Positions 1 through 9,349 of a stretch of 64,000 bases of DNA are shown piece after piece (positions within the stretch are counted from its first letter, which is position 1; every line of letters starts with the position of its first letter). The position numbers and the translations under genes are program-made. The stretch is from Frankia alni ACN14a (GTDB lineage: Bacteria > Actinomycetota > Actinomycetes > Frankiales > Frankiaceae), in the NCBI RefSeq assembly GCF_000058485.1, contig NC_008278.1:3156962-3220961 (forward strand), in the 5' to 3' direction. The notes below the pieces were generated by a model, which made no database searches, was not told the origin of the DNA, and saw only the letters and a list, made by a program, of their open reading frames with translations.

Positions 1-3000
1 CGAGGAGATCCAGCACGACCGCGCCGAGGTCGACCGCCGCGGCACCGCCACCGTTGCCGACCTCCCCGCCGACCCCGCCGGTCTCCACGCCGACCCCGCT
101 GTTCCCCGCGCCGACCCCGCTGTTCCCCTCGCCGACGCCGCCGTCTCCGGCGCCGGATCCGCCGTCTGCCGTGGCGAGTCGGCCGTCTGCCGTGGCGAGT
201 GGGCCGTCTGCGGCGGCGGGTCGGCCGTCACCGCCGCCGGGCCGGCCGGTCCCTGCCGGGGCGATGGCCGCCGCCGGGCCCAGCAGCGGCGCCGTCGTCC
301 CCACCGCGGCGAGGGCCGACGGCACCGCTGGGCCGGCTCCGGCCGGGGGGGTGGCCGGGGTGCCCAGGTAGGACAGCAGGACGTCGCGCTGAGCGGCAAG
401 CATGTCTCGTGCGGTCGTGAGGAAGTGGCCGACCAGTGCCTCCCGGGTCGGCGCACCCGCGTCCCGTCCCGCGCCAATCTCCTGCCCGCCCAGTCCCGGC
501 TGTGGCTGGTTGAGTGTCCCCGGCTGTGCGAAGGCTGCCGCCTGGACGAACGCCCCCGGCTGCGCCGGTGCGGCGGGCAGGCCGCCGCCAGAGGGCTGGG
601 CGAGCGTTGTGGGCTGTCCGGACAGCGACGTCCGGGCCGGTGCGAGGGGGACCCGTCGGGCCGGTGTGAGTCCGCCCGGCAGCGGCTCGCCGTCGGCCGT
701 CAACACCGCTCGGCCGGTCACGCTCCATCGCGGGCGGGCGGGCGGCCGGCTGCCCCGCAGGTCGGCGGCGTCGCGTCCCTCGACCAGCCAGTCCGGGCGC
801 AACGCGACCCCGGCGACAGCGAGCTCCGCCACCGCGTCGAGGAAACCGCGCAGGCCACCGCGGCGCCCGTCGCAGGCGACCGCGACGTGCGGGCGCTCGC
901 CGAGGATCTCGTCGACGAGCCCGGTCAGCACCCGACCTGGACCCGCCTCGACGAACACGCGCGCCCCGGCGGCGTACATCGCCTCGATCTCGTCGACGAA
1001 CCGGACGGGCGCGCCCACCTGCGCCGCGAGCTCCGCCCGCACCCTCGCGCCGCCGTCCAGGTCCGTGCCGCCGTTCGGGTCTGTGCTGCCGTGCGGGTCT
1101 GTGTCGCCGTTCGGGTCTGTGCTGCTGTTCGGGTCTGTGCCGCCGTTCGGGGCCACGGCGGCGTGCCGGTCCGCGTGCCCGTCCGTGTCTGCGGGTGTGC
1201 CGGTCGCCGAGTTCCCGTCGGCCTCGACCGCGGGCGGCTCGGTGCCGCCCTGCGGGTCGGCGACGGGGTAGAGGGAGGCGGTGCGGTTCGCCCACACGGG
1301 CAGGCGCGGCGCCGTCACCCGGGTTCGGGCGAGGACCTCGGCGAACCGGTCACCGGCCGCGGCGACCAGGGGACTGTGGAACGCGCACGCCACCGGCAGC
1401 CGCACGGCGCCCAACCCGGCCGTGCGCAGCAGTTCGACGGCTCGCTCAATACCGGCGGTCGCCCCGGAGATCACCGACTGTCCGGGGGAGTTGTGGTTGG
1501 CCACGACCACCTGGGCGGCGAGCCCGGCGTCCGCGAGCACTGCCTCGATCTCGGCCGCGCCGGCACGCACCGCCGCCATCGCCCCCGGATCACTCACGTG
1601 CCCGGCTGCCTCCGAGCCCTCGCCGCTGTCCGCCGTCTCCACCGCAGCCATGATCGACTGGGCGCGGGCGGCGCTGAGCTCCAGCAGCGTCTGCGGGTCG
1701 AAGGCACCGGCGGCGGCCAGCGCCACCAGCTCTCCGTAGCTGTGCCCGGCGAGCAGGTCCGGTTGCACACCGAGCCGGGTCAGCAGGTGGTGGACGGCGA
1801 GCCCGGTGATCCCGAGCGCCGGCTGAGCGACCCGGGTATCGCGCAGCCGCGTCTCGGCGTCCGCGCCCGCGTCGCCTCTCTGCGCGTCGCCTCCTCGCGC
1901 GGCGGGGCCCGCGTCGCCTCCCACCGTGGTGACGAACGCGGACGGCGGGTGCAGCAGGTCCGCCCAGGCGTCGCCGGCCCGCAGGTAGTCCTGGAGCTCG
2001 GGGAAGGCGACGAACAGATCGGCGAGCATTCCCGGCCGCTGGCTGCCCTGCCCCGGGAAGAGCACCGCCACCCGTCCCGGCGCCGATCCGCCCAGCCCAT
2101 CGGAGCTGCCCTGCGTGGGCGCGGCCGCGGCACCCTCGCCCGGGGCGAGGAACAGGCCGCGGCCGGGGCGCGCGTCCGGGGCCGCCGTCCGGGCCAGCAG
2201 GTCGGCGAGATGGTCGAGGTCGTCGGCGACGAGGGCGAAACGCACCGGCCCACGGCGCTCCGCCGCCATCCGCGCCGCGGTGGCCGCGAAGTCCCGCAGC
2301 GCCCAGGGCCGACCGGCCTCGTCGTTCGCCGCGACCAGGCGACGCAGCTCCTCGACGGTCTCCCCGGCGGCGTCGAGGTCGGTTCCACGGATCAGCAACA
2401 GCTCGGCGGGCCAGCGGTCCAGCGCGTGCCGGGCCCCGGCCGTCGCCGGGTGGCCGGCTATCACGGCGTGGTAGTTCGCCCCGCCGAACCCGAAGGCGCT
2501 CACCGCCGCGACCCGCCGCGCCGGCGGGACCGGCCACGGGCGGGCGGTGGCCGAGAACGAGAACGGGCTGGTCGACGCGTCCCAGGCCGGGTTCGGCTCG
2601 CGCACCCCCAGGGTCGGCGGGCGGACGCCGTGATGCAGCGCCAGCGCCACCTTCACCAGCCCGGCGAGGCCCGCGGCCGTCTTGGTGTGGCCGATCTGCG
2701 ACTTCACCGAGCCGAGCGTGCAGGCCCCCGGCGCCGCGCCCGCGGCCGTGAACACGTCGGTGAGCGCGCCGAGCTCGGTACGGTCCCCGACGACGGTGCC
2801 GGTGCCGTGCGCCTCCACGAGGCCGACGTCGGCGGGGGAGACCCCGGCGGCGCGGTAGGCGCGTTCCAGCGCCACGCGCTGCCCGTCGGCCCGCGGCGCG
2901 GTCAGGCCGAGCGAGCGCCCGTCGCTGGCCGCGCCGAGCCCCTTGACCACCGCGTACACCCGGTCGCCGTCGCGCTCGGCGTCGGCGAGCCGCTTGAGCA

Positions 3001-6000
3001 CGACGCAGGCGACACCCTCGCCGAGCGCGGTGCCGTCCGCGGAGGCATCGAACGGCCGTGGTGCGCCCGTGGCGGACAGCGCGCCCACCGAGGAGAACAT
3101 CAGGTAGTCGAGGATGCCGTTGTGCAGGTCCGCACCGCCGCAGAGCATCACGTCGGCGGTGGCGAACCGCAGCTCCTTGCAGGCCATGTCCAACGCGGTC
3201 AGCGACGAGGCGCAGGCCGCGTCGACGACGTAGGCGGGGCCGCCGAGGTCGAGGCGGTTCGAGACCCGGTTGGCGATGATGTTGCCGAGGATGCCGGTGA
3301 ACGTCTCCTCGGTCACCCTGGGCAGCTGGTCGTCCAGTTCGGCCGGTACCCGGCCGTAGTAGGCCGGCAGCAGCCCGCGCAGGGTGATGGCCGCGGACAG
3401 GTCGCTGTTGGTCTCGGTGCCGAACACGACGCCGGCGCGGGCGCGGTCGAAGCCCCCGGGGTCCAGGCCGGCGTCCTCGAGCGCGCACCGGGCGGTCTCC
3501 AGGGCGAGGAGCTGGACCGGTTCGATGCTGGTCAACGCGGACGGGGGGATGCCGTAGCGGAGCGGGTCGAACGGGATCCGTGGCAGGAACCCGCCCACCT
3601 TCGACCGGGTCCGTTCGCCGCTGGGGCGCGACTGACCGCCGTCGCCGGCGTCGAAGTAGATCTCTGGATCCCACCGGTCGGCCGGTACCGGGCCGATCGC
3701 GCTCGCCCCGGCGACGATGTTCGACCAGTAGCTCGCCAGGTCGGGCGCGTCCGGGAAGACGCAGGCCATTCCCACGATCGCGATGTCCATCGGACCGGGG
3801 GAGGCGGCCGTGGACAGGTTGGCCGAGGGTAGGGCGGCCGAGGGTAGGGCGGCCGTGGACGCTGCGGCGTCGGCCATGCGGATGCCGGTCAGCCGGCGGA
3901 CTCGGCCCGCCTGGTCGGCGAGGAACCGGCGGGCCCGGATGGTGACGTCGTCGTGCAGGTCGGCGATGGTGGTCGCGGTCGCGCGCAGCACGGCGACCTG
4001 GCCGGCCATGAACAGGCCCTCGGCCCGCTGGCGTTCGGCGTCGACGCGCAGCAGCTCGTCGCCGCGGCGCTCCAGGCCCTTGCTCGCCAGGCGTAACCGT
4101 CCGACGTTGAACTGTTCGAGCCGCTCCCACGCCTCGTGGTCGGCGACGCCGTCGGCGCGTAACTGCGCGCGCAGCTCGTCGAACCGGTCGACGAACGGGC
4201 TGGTCACGCAGCGGGTGAGGTGGCCCGGCGCGGTGGCCAGCAGCGCCGTGGCGCGGGCCCGCAGCGCCTGGCGCTGGAACTCCGCGCCGATGGCGCCGTC
4301 GCGGACCGCCTCGCCGGTGAACAGGTAGGCGGTCCCCATCAGCAGGCCGACCTCGACGCCGCGGGCGGCCAGCGGCCCGGCCAGCGCGGCGACCATCGCC
4401 GCGGACCGGGCGTCGTGGATGCCGCCGGCGAACAACACCTGGACAGGGGCCCGCGAACCCACCGAACCGCCTCCGGCACCGGGCCCCCCGGCACCGGGCC
4501 CCCCGTCGTCAAGGTGGTCGAGCAGGACCCCGACCTGGGCTTCCCACAACGGGAAGCTGCCACGGGGGCCGACGTGCCCGCCGCACTCGGCCCCCTCGAA
4601 CACGAACCGGCGCGCCCCCGCGGCCAGGTACTGGCGCAGCAGGGTGGGGGAGGGGACGTGCAGGAAGGTGGGGATCCCGAGCTGTTCGAGCTCCTCGGCC
4701 TGGCCCGGCCGTCCCCCGGCGATGATGACGCACGACGGCCGGATCTCCCGGACGGCGGCGAGCTGGGCGGCCCGGAGGTCCTCGGCGACGAACCCGAGGA
4801 CGCCGACCCCCCAGGGTCGCGCACCCAGCGCGTCGCGGGTCCTGGCGAGCAGCCGGCGGGCCTGCTCGCCGGTGGCCAGCGCCAACGCGAGGAACGGCAG
4901 CGCGCCGTCGCCCGCGACGCTGCGGGCGAACGCCGGCGAGTCGCTGACCCGGGTCATGGGCCCCTGCGCGACGGGGCGGGTGAGGCCCAGCGTGGTGCAC
5001 AACGGCGAGTCGCCGGTGAGGATGGCCGCCGCGGCGGCGGCCTCCGCGCCGCCGGCGGTCGCGGCGATCGCGCGGCGCACCGCCCTGACGGCACGCGCCG
5101 CCGTGCCGTACCGCTCGGCGAACGCGCGGGCGAGGTAGCCGTCCTGGCCGACGGGGAGGAGCCGCCCCTCGCCGTGGCCGCCGAGCCGGTCCAGCACCCG
5201 CGCGGACGGCCAGGTCGCGGCGTCGCCGTGGGTGCGGCGGTCCGGCGCGGACTGCAGGACCCGATGGCCGGCGGCGACGATGGTCTCGGTGCCGTCCATC
5301 CGGCGCAGCAACGCGGCGGTCTCGGCGGGCACGTCGGACTCGGCGAGCAGGGCGAGCTGGCTGTCCAGCACGACGCCGGCGGCGCCGCCCACGACCGCCG
5401 CCGCCGCGGTGCGCACCCCGATCCCACCCCAGCACCACACCGGCAGGTCCCGGCCGTCACCGTCGAGCAACTGCTGGAGCAGGACGAACGCGCCGAGCTC
5501 ACCGACCCGGCCGCCGGCCTCGTTGCCCCGGGCCACCAGCCCGTGCGCCCCCGCGTCCGTCGCCGCCCGGGCCTGCTCGACCGTGGTGACCTCGACGAGG
5601 CGCCGCGCGCCCGGCAGCGCGGCGAGCTCCGCCCGGCGCGGGCCGTCGCCGGGCGGCGGCGCCGGGAGCAGGACCAGACCGATGCGGTCGGCGAGGGCCG
5701 CGAGATCCGCCGGGGCGACCAGCCCCGGGTCCGCCAGCCGGATCCCGAACCGGCCGTCGACCAGACGCGCCGTGGTGCGCAGTGCGGCGAGCGCTGCGAC
5801 CGGGTCCCGACCCAGGTCGAGCACGCCCCAGGCGCCGGCGTGGCACAGCGCCGCCACCAGCCGGGGATCGGGCTCGCCGAACGGGCTCACCCCGAGGACG
5901 AGATCGCGCCGGTGACGAGCCGCGGCGGACGCCGGAACCGGGGCCGGGGCCGAGAACGGGGCCGGAACCGGTGCCGGTCCCGGTGAGCTGCCCAACGCGG

Positions 6001-6028
6001 CGGCGGGAGGCTGCGCGCTTGCCTGCAT
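1..6028 (-). CDS. Iterative-type polyketide synthase with tandem NPD domains (NPD-NPD-KS-AT-ACP...), C-terminus off window
   Basis: The frame is open from an ATG at 6028, preceded by GGAGAAG, to the left edge, giving about 2009 residues with the end missing. Two nitronate-monooxygenase-like barrels come first: one with GGRVG near residue 173 and GGIG further on, the other with GGHVG near 482 and GGIHDA near 537. They resemble the NPD_PKS and PfaD/NPD_FabD types that act as FMN enoyl reductases in PUFA-type synthases. The ketosynthase begins near 747 with active-site DAACASS near 938 and EAHGTGT near 1070. The acyltransferase has GQGSQ and GHSYGE near 1430, and AFHS, which suggests malonyl use. 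A TDPNG-type repeat interrupts the AT. A linker with LLSYLG near 1870 and the start of an ACP follow. The SDR gene lies 129 bases upstream on the same strand and may supply ketoreduction. The product is unknown; a secondary lipid or polyketide is inferred. Confidence 0.92.
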   Translation of the reverse strand, partial: MQASAQPPAAALGSSPGPAPVPAPFSAPAPVPASAAARHRRDLVLGVSPFGEPDPRLVAALCHAGAWGVLDLGRDPVAALAALRTTARLVDGRFGIRLADPGLVAPADLAALADRIGLVLLPAPPPGDGPRRAELAALPGARRLVEVTTVEQARAATDAGAHGLVARGNEAGGRVGELGAFVLLQQLLDGDGRDLPVWCWGGIGVRTAAAAVVGGAAGVVLDSQLALLAESDVPAETAALLRRMDGTETIVAAGHRVLQSAPDRRTHGDAATWPSARVLDRLGGHGEGRLLPVGQDGYLARAFAERYGTAARAVRAVRRAIAATAGGAEAAAAAAILTGDSPLCTTLGLTRPVAQGPMTRVSDSPAFARSVAGDGALPFLALALATGEQARRLLARTRDALGARPWGVGVLGFVAEDLRAAQLAAVREIRPSCVIIAGGRPGQAEELEQLGIPTFLHVPSPTLLRQYLAAGARRFVFEGAECGGHVGPRGSFPLWEAQVGVLLDHLDDGGPGAGGPGAGGGSVGSRAPVQVLFAGGIHDARSAAMVAALAGPLAARGVEVGLLMGTAYLFTGEAVRDGAIGAEFQRQALRARATALLATAPGHLTRCVTSPFVDRFDELRAQLRADGVADHEAWERLEQFNVGRLRLASKGLERRGDELLRVDAERQRAEGLFMAGQVAVLRATATTIADLHDDVTIRARRFLADQAGRVRRLTGIRMADAAASTAALPSAALPSANLSTAASPGPMDIAIVGMACVFPDAPDLASYWSNIVAGASAIGPVPADRWDPEIYFDAGDGGQSRPSGERTRSKVGGFLPRIPFDPLRYGIPPSALTSIEPVQLLALETARCALEDAGLDPGGFDRARAGVVFGTETNSDLSAAITLRGLLPAYYGRVPAELDDQLPRVTEETFTGILGNIIANRVSNRLDLGGPAYVVDAACASSLTALDMACKELRFATADVMLCGGADLHNGILDYLMFSSVGALSATGAPRPFDASADGTALGEGVACVVLKRLADAERDGDRVYAVVKGLGAASDGRSLGLTAPRADGQRVALERAYRAAGVSPADVGLVEAHGTGTVVGDRTELGALTDVFTAAGAAPGACTLGSVKSQIGHTKTAAGLAGLVKVALALHHGVRPPTLGVREPNPAWDASTSPFSFSATARPWPVPPARRVAAVSAFGFGGANYHAVIAGHPATAGARHALDRWPAELLLIRGTDLDAAGETVEELRRLVAANDEAGRPWALRDFAATAARMAAERRGPVRFALVADDLDHLADLLARTAAPDARPGRGLFLAPGEGAAAAPTQGSSDGLGGSAPGRVAVLFPGQGSQRPGMLADLFVAFPELQDYLRAGDAWADLLHPPSAFVTTVGGDAGPAARGGDAQRGDAGADAETRLRDTRVAQPALGITGLAVHHLLTRLGVQPDLLAGHSYGELVALAAAGAFDPQTLLELSAARAQSIMAAVETADSGEGSEAAGHVSDPGAMAAVRAGAAEIEAVLADAGLAAQVVVANHNSPGQSVISGATAGIERAVELLRTAGLGAVRLPVACAFHSPLVAAAGDRFAEVLARTRVTAPRLPVWANRTASLYPVADPQGGTEPPAVEADGNSATGTPADTDGHADRHAAVAPNGGTDPNSSTDPNGDTDPHGSTDPNGGTDLDGGARVRAELAAQVGAPVRFVDEIEAMYAAGARVFVEAGPGRVLTGLVDEILGERPHVAVACDGRRGGLRGFLDAVAELAVAGVALRPDWLVEGRDAADLRGSRPPARPRWSVTGRAVLTADGEPLPGGLTPARRVPLAPARTSLSGQPTTLAQPSGGGLPAAPAQPGAFVQAAAFAQPGTLNQPQPGLGGQEIGAGRDAGAPTREALVGHFLTTARDMLAAQRDVLLSYLGTPATPPAGAGPAVPSALAAVGTTAPLLGPAAAIAPAGTGRPGGGDGRPAAADGPLATADGRLATADGGSGAGDGGVGEGNSGVGAGNSGVGVETGGVGGEVGNGGGAAAVDLGAVVLDLL

Positions 6029-6157
6029 GGACTCACTTCTCCAACGATGATCGGCCGCCGGGCGGACGGCCGCCGGGCGGACGGCTGGGTGACGGGCGGG
6101 ACGGGCCGGGGCGGCGGGCGCGGGCCATGCCGCGACGGCGGTGCCCGCGGAAGGGCG

Positions 6158-6958
6158 TCAGGAGGCGGGGACGGCCGTGGCCCGGCGGTGCCGGACGAGC
6201 CAGCCCTCCGGGTCGGCGGCCTTCTCGGCGTACGCCGTCGCCGTCTGCGCCTGGGGCATTATCAGAAACCGGCCCTCGGCGACGCCTTCGATCGCACATC
6301 GGGCGACCACGTCGGCCTCCAGCACCGGGCCGGACGCCACCACCGCGCGGGCCGTCTCGTGACCGGCGTTCAGGGCGTCGACCAGCATGTCCGTGCGGAC
6401 GCCGAGCGGGCACAGGACGCTGATCTGCACGCCGCGGCCGCCGTGGGTCAGCGCCAGCCATTCCGCGAGAGCGACCGCGGCGCCCTTCGTCACGGCATAG
6501 GGCGCGTCCCCGGGGATATTCAGCAGGCCGGCTGCGGACGCGGTGATGACAAACGCGCCGCTGTCCCTTTCCAGCATGCTCGGAAGCACAATGCGTGCGG
6601 CGTGGACGTGAGACATCACATTGATGCTCCAGGCGCGGGCCCACTGGCGCGCGGTGGCATCGACACCGGCGCCGGCCGCGATTCCTGCGTTGGAAAAGAA
6701 CACATCGACGGAACCGAACATCTCGCGGGTTCGGCGGGCCAGCTCGTCGAGGTCCGCCGGTGACCCGACGTCGGCCCGGACGGCCTCGACCGCGGTGCCG
6801 TTCAGGCCCACACGCTGGGCTGTCGCTCGTGCGACGGTAAGATCGATGTCGGCGACGACGACGGCCCGGGCGCCGGCCCCCGCGGCCTGGTCGGCGAGCG
6901 CCGCGCCGATTCCGCGGCCGCCACCGGTGACGACGACAACCTTGTCCGCGAGCAGCAT
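6158..6958 (-). CDS. Short-chain dehydrogenase/reductase (SDR)
   Basis: A 266-residue classical SDR. The NAD(P)-binding motif TGGGRGIG is at residues 11-18, NAG is near 90, the catalytic Ser lies in the ITASAAG stretch and the catalytic pair is YAVTK. Length is normal for the family. The ATG at 6958 has a strong GGGAGG ribosome site. It is the first gene of a probable two-gene transcription unit with the PKS downstream, which suggests a role as a ketoreductase or dehydrogenase on the polyketide, but SDR substrates cannot be read from sequence. Confidence 0.9.
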   Translation of the reverse strand: MLLADKVVVVTGGGRGIGAALADQAAGAGARAVVVADIDLTVARATAQRVGLNGTAVEAVRADVGSPADLDELARRTREMFGSVDVFFSNAGIAAGAGVDATARQWARAWSINVMSHVHAARIVLPSMLERDSGAFVITASAAGLLNIPGDAPYAVTKGAAVALAEWLALTHGGRGVQISVLCPLGVRTDMLVDALNAGHETARAVVASGPVLEADVVARCAIEGVAEGRFLIMPQAQTATAYAEKAADPEGWLVRHRRATAVPAS

Positions 6959-7520
6959 GGAAACCTCCCTGCCGATGATGACATCCCAATAAAAGGGCAG
7001 TCGGCGGTGCCGCGAGATGATATTCGGGTGAATTGATTCGCCGAGAGATGGCGAGCTCGCGGGTCCGGTCCTGCATGGTCCGGATTGCTGAATCCTGCCA
7101 CTTGTTGATCTGAGTCAGCAGGAACACTAGGCAGTGCCCGAACTTCGTGCAAGTGCAGCGGAAGGGCGATTTCCACCAAGGAGCTACCCCGGGCATCCGC
7201 CTCCGGGGGGACTCGGGGCGCCAAACGAGCAGGTCGGACGGTGTGCGTGGATCGCGTCCGGTACGTCTGATCTGTCCGGTTTTCGGTAGTCAAAGATGAC
7301 TTGTTCTTTACAGTCGGCGACGGGCGGGAGGGGGACAGGCGCGAACGCCTCCACCGCCGGGAGGCACCCGAGCTCTCGGCACCTCATGAGCACTGGTTCT
7401 GGAAGCCATATGAATCATCTGTTGGACTTCTGGCCGCCGTCCCGGAGATCCTGGAACCGCACAGATCGGCCCGGATCACAACCAGGCTCCCAGGAGCAGG
7501 CTCCCCACGGAGGAGGACAC
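6959..7520. other. Intergenic region between SDR and SnoaL-like genes
   Basis: About 560 bases between divergent genes (SDR on minus, SnoaL-like on plus). An open frame runs upstream of the SnoaL-like start at 7521, but it has no ribosome site and unlikely composition. The region should hold the promoters of both flanking genes; no operator palindrome was recognised. Confidence 0.5.
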
Positions 7521-7886
7521 ATGTCGGAGCGCGACAAGGCGTGGCAGCCCGAGGACCTCACCCGGCTGTTCGTCGAGCGAGTCAACGCCCGCGACGCCGA
7601 GGGCATCGCGGCGCTCTACGAGCCGGACGCGGTGATGGCCTACCCGCCGGGCAGCGTGACGGTCGGCCGCGAGGCCATCCACGCCTTCTGGGCGAAGGTC
7701 CTGCCGCAACTGCCGCCGTTCGAGCAGGAGGCGCCCCTGCCGACCCTGGCCAGCGGCGACATCGCCCTGACCTCGACCCCGCCGAAGGACGGCGCGGGCG
7801 CCCGCGCCCAGGTCGTGCGCCGCCAGCCGGACGGCTCCTGGCTGCGCCTGATCGACCAGCCGGAGTTCACCACCCCGCCTGCCTGA
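7521..7886 (+). CDS. SnoaL-like / NTF2-fold small protein
   Basis: A 121-residue protein. The start is set by GGAGGAGGA just before the ATG at 7521; an upstream in-frame extension from 7296 looks non-coding. It reads as an NTF2-like (SnoaL/DUF4440) domain: an N-terminal helix with VNARDAEGIAALYEPDA, then VGREAIHAFW and a C-terminal sheet ending in LRLIDQPEF. Such proteins are small cone-shaped pockets that act as isomerases, cyclases or ligand binders. It is convergent with another NTF2-fold gene at 7990. No partner is evident and the substrate is unknown. Confidence 0.8.
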   Translation: MSERDKAWQPEDLTRLFVERVNARDAEGIAALYEPDAVMAYPPGSVTVGREAIHAFWAKVLPQLPPFEQEAPLPTLASGDIALTSTPPKDGAGARAQVVRRQPDGSWLRLIDQPEFTTPPA

Positions 7887-7989
7887 CCCCTCACCCGTCC
7901 GCGCCCACCCAGGTGCGTCCGGCTGACCGCGTCCGCCCTGCCCGCCCGCCTCATGGCGCGGGCGGCTCATGGCGCGGGCGGCTCGCCGG

Positions 7990-8475
7990 TCAGCCGGCGA
8001 GGGCCGCGGCGAGCGTGTCGAGCTGGCCGAACGCCCGGGCGAACCCGACGGGGTCGGTGTAGTCGCGGGACTCGATGATCCGCCCGGCGCGCACCCGCAG
8101 CACGAAGACGCATGCGACGTCGAAGTCGCGGGCGTGCGCGCGGCCGACGTAGTGGAACTCGCCGATGACGACCTCCGGGTCTGCGGTGGCGTGCACGGTC
8201 CGCTCGACCGCGGCGAAGGTCTCGATCCCGTCGGCCTCCGTCGTCGCCCCGCCGAAGTGTCGGCGCAGGTCGTCGCGGGTGCGCAGCGGCTCGGTCGGGA
8301 ACGGGGCGAACGGATGGCGGACGTCGGTGGGCTCGGCGTACAGCGCGATGAGTGGTTCGAGCTGGGAGCGGTCGCCCAGCACGAGCCGCGGCACCGCGTC
8401 GGCGAGCGCGTGGAAGACCTCGGCGGGGGTGGGCGTAGGGGCAGGGGCGGGCGTAGGGGTGGGGGTGGAAGTCAT
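7990..8475 (-). CDS. SnoaL-like / NTF2-fold protein under TetR control
   Basis: A 161-residue protein with a Thr/Pro/Ala-repeat N-terminus, then an NTF2-like domain with LIALYAEPTDVRHPF, the RTRDDLRRHF helix and a closing sheet RAGRIIESRDYTDP. The ATG at 8475, about 10 bases after GGAG, is preferred over 8517, which lies at the edge of the palindromes. It is divergent from a TetR gene with two palindromes between them, so repression by that TetR protein is likely. Function may be detoxification or isomerisation of a small molecule; this is inference. Confidence 0.82.
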   Translation of the reverse strand: MTSTPTPTPAPAPTPTPAEVFHALADAVPRLVLGDRSQLEPLIALYAEPTDVRHPFAPFPTEPLRTRDDLRRHFGGATTEADGIETFAAVERTVHATADPEVVIGEFHYVGRAHARDFDVACVFVLRVRAGRIIESRDYTDPVGFARAFGQLDTLAAALAG

Positions 8476-8497
8476 CCCAGGCCTCCGGGCGACGTAA

Positions 8498-8539
8498 GCG
8501 AAGTGACGACTTCGCATCCTAGCCGAAGTGGCGACTTCG
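8498..8539. promoter_or_regulatory. Paired palindromic operators between SnoaL-like and tetR genes
   Basis: Two near-identical palindromes: GCGAAGTGACGACTTCGC at 8498-8515 and CGAAGTGGCGACTTCG at 8524-8539. Each has a GAAGT/ACTTC dyad with a 4-base centre (GACG, GGCG). Their centres are 25 bases apart. They sit between divergent genes, the usual place for TetR-family autoregulatory operators. Confidence 0.75.
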
Positions 8540-8611
8540 TTTACACCCCTTGGCGGCGGGGGTGATACGACGGACGGGGGGCTGTCGTCGTCGGTGAGGG
8601 AGGGTCAGCGG

Positions 8612-9160
8612 ATGCGGGTGGACGCCCGGCTGAACCGTGAGCGCATCCTTGCCGCCGCCGAGGAGGTGTTCGGCGAGCTCGGCGCGCAGGCGTCGACGGA
8701 GGAGGTGGCCCGTCGGGCCGGGGTGGGCGTCGCCACGGTGTTCCGCCACTTCCCGACCAAGACCGACCTCGTCGAGGCGACGCTGGTCCGGCATTTCGAC
8801 GACCTCGTCGCGCACGCCCGCACGCTCGCGGCCGCGCCCGCACCGGGTCCGGCGCTGGGCGATCTGGTCACCGCGATGGTCGAGCGGGGCGCGACGAAGG
8901 TGACGCTGGCGAACCTGCTAGGTGCCACCGATCAGGTCCCCTCGGGCGCGGCGGACGCGGCTCGGCGGCTGCGCGACGCCGTCGACGCCGTGCTGCGTCG
9001 CGCGCAGGACGCGGGGGTGGCTCGTCTGGACGTCTCCGTCGACGAGCTCTACTTCCTGGTTCGGGGCCTGACCCAGGCGGCGGCCGCGATGCCCGTGCCC
9101 ACCGCGGTCAGCCGCGGGGCGGTCGCGGTCGTTCTGGACGGTCTCGCCGCGCGTCGGTGA
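8612..9160 (+). CDS. TetR-family transcriptional regulator
   Basis: A 182-residue repressor. The N-terminal TetR helix-turn-helix runs from LNRERILAAAEEVF through EEVARRAGVGVATVFRHF to about residue 55, followed by an all-helical ligand domain. A GTG at 8528 is in frame but lies inside the operator, so the ATG at 8612 with GGGAGGG upstream is taken as the start. It probably represses itself and the divergent SnoaL-like gene through the paired palindromes. The inducer is unknown. Confidence 0.9.
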   Translation: MRVDARLNRERILAAAEEVFGELGAQASTEEVARRAGVGVATVFRHFPTKTDLVEATLVRHFDDLVAHARTLAAAPAPGPALGDLVTAMVERGATKVTLANLLGATDQVPSGAADAARRLRDAVDAVLRRAQDAGVARLDVSVDELYFLVRGLTQAAAAMPVPTAVSRGAVAVVLDGLAARR

Positions 9161-9279
9161 CGGTCCGGGCCCGGTTGTGATCCTGGGCCCGGTCACCGTT
9201 CGTCGCGTTGCGTGGTGTTCCGTTGTGATGTGGCGCGTTGTGCTCGCGATGTTCGTGTGTCGATGGTCGACGGTCACTG

Positions 9280-9349
9280 GTGCGGCGTGCGGCGTGCGGC
9301 GTGCGGCGTGCGGCGTGCGGCGTGCGGGCTGCGAGGTGCGGCGTGCGGT
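9280..9349. repeat. Heptamer tandem repeat (GTGCGGC)n
   Basis: Ten consecutive 7-base units of GTGCGGC, the last four degenerate, lie between the 3' ends of the convergent tetR and GNAT genes. No spacers are present, so it is a simple microsatellite. Confidence 0.85.

Noticed and set aside
425-3832. Long plus-strand frame of 1135 codons
   Set aside because: Arg/Gly/Pro-rich, no family motif, opposite to the PKS gene, which has clear KS and AT motifs in the other strand.
1590-4130. Minus-strand frame of 846 codons
   Set aside because: Same strand as the PKS but another frame; Arg-rich shadow without motifs.
9280-9349. Possible CRISPR-like array
   Set aside because: Heptamer units are directly adjacent with no spacers and no cas genes nearby.
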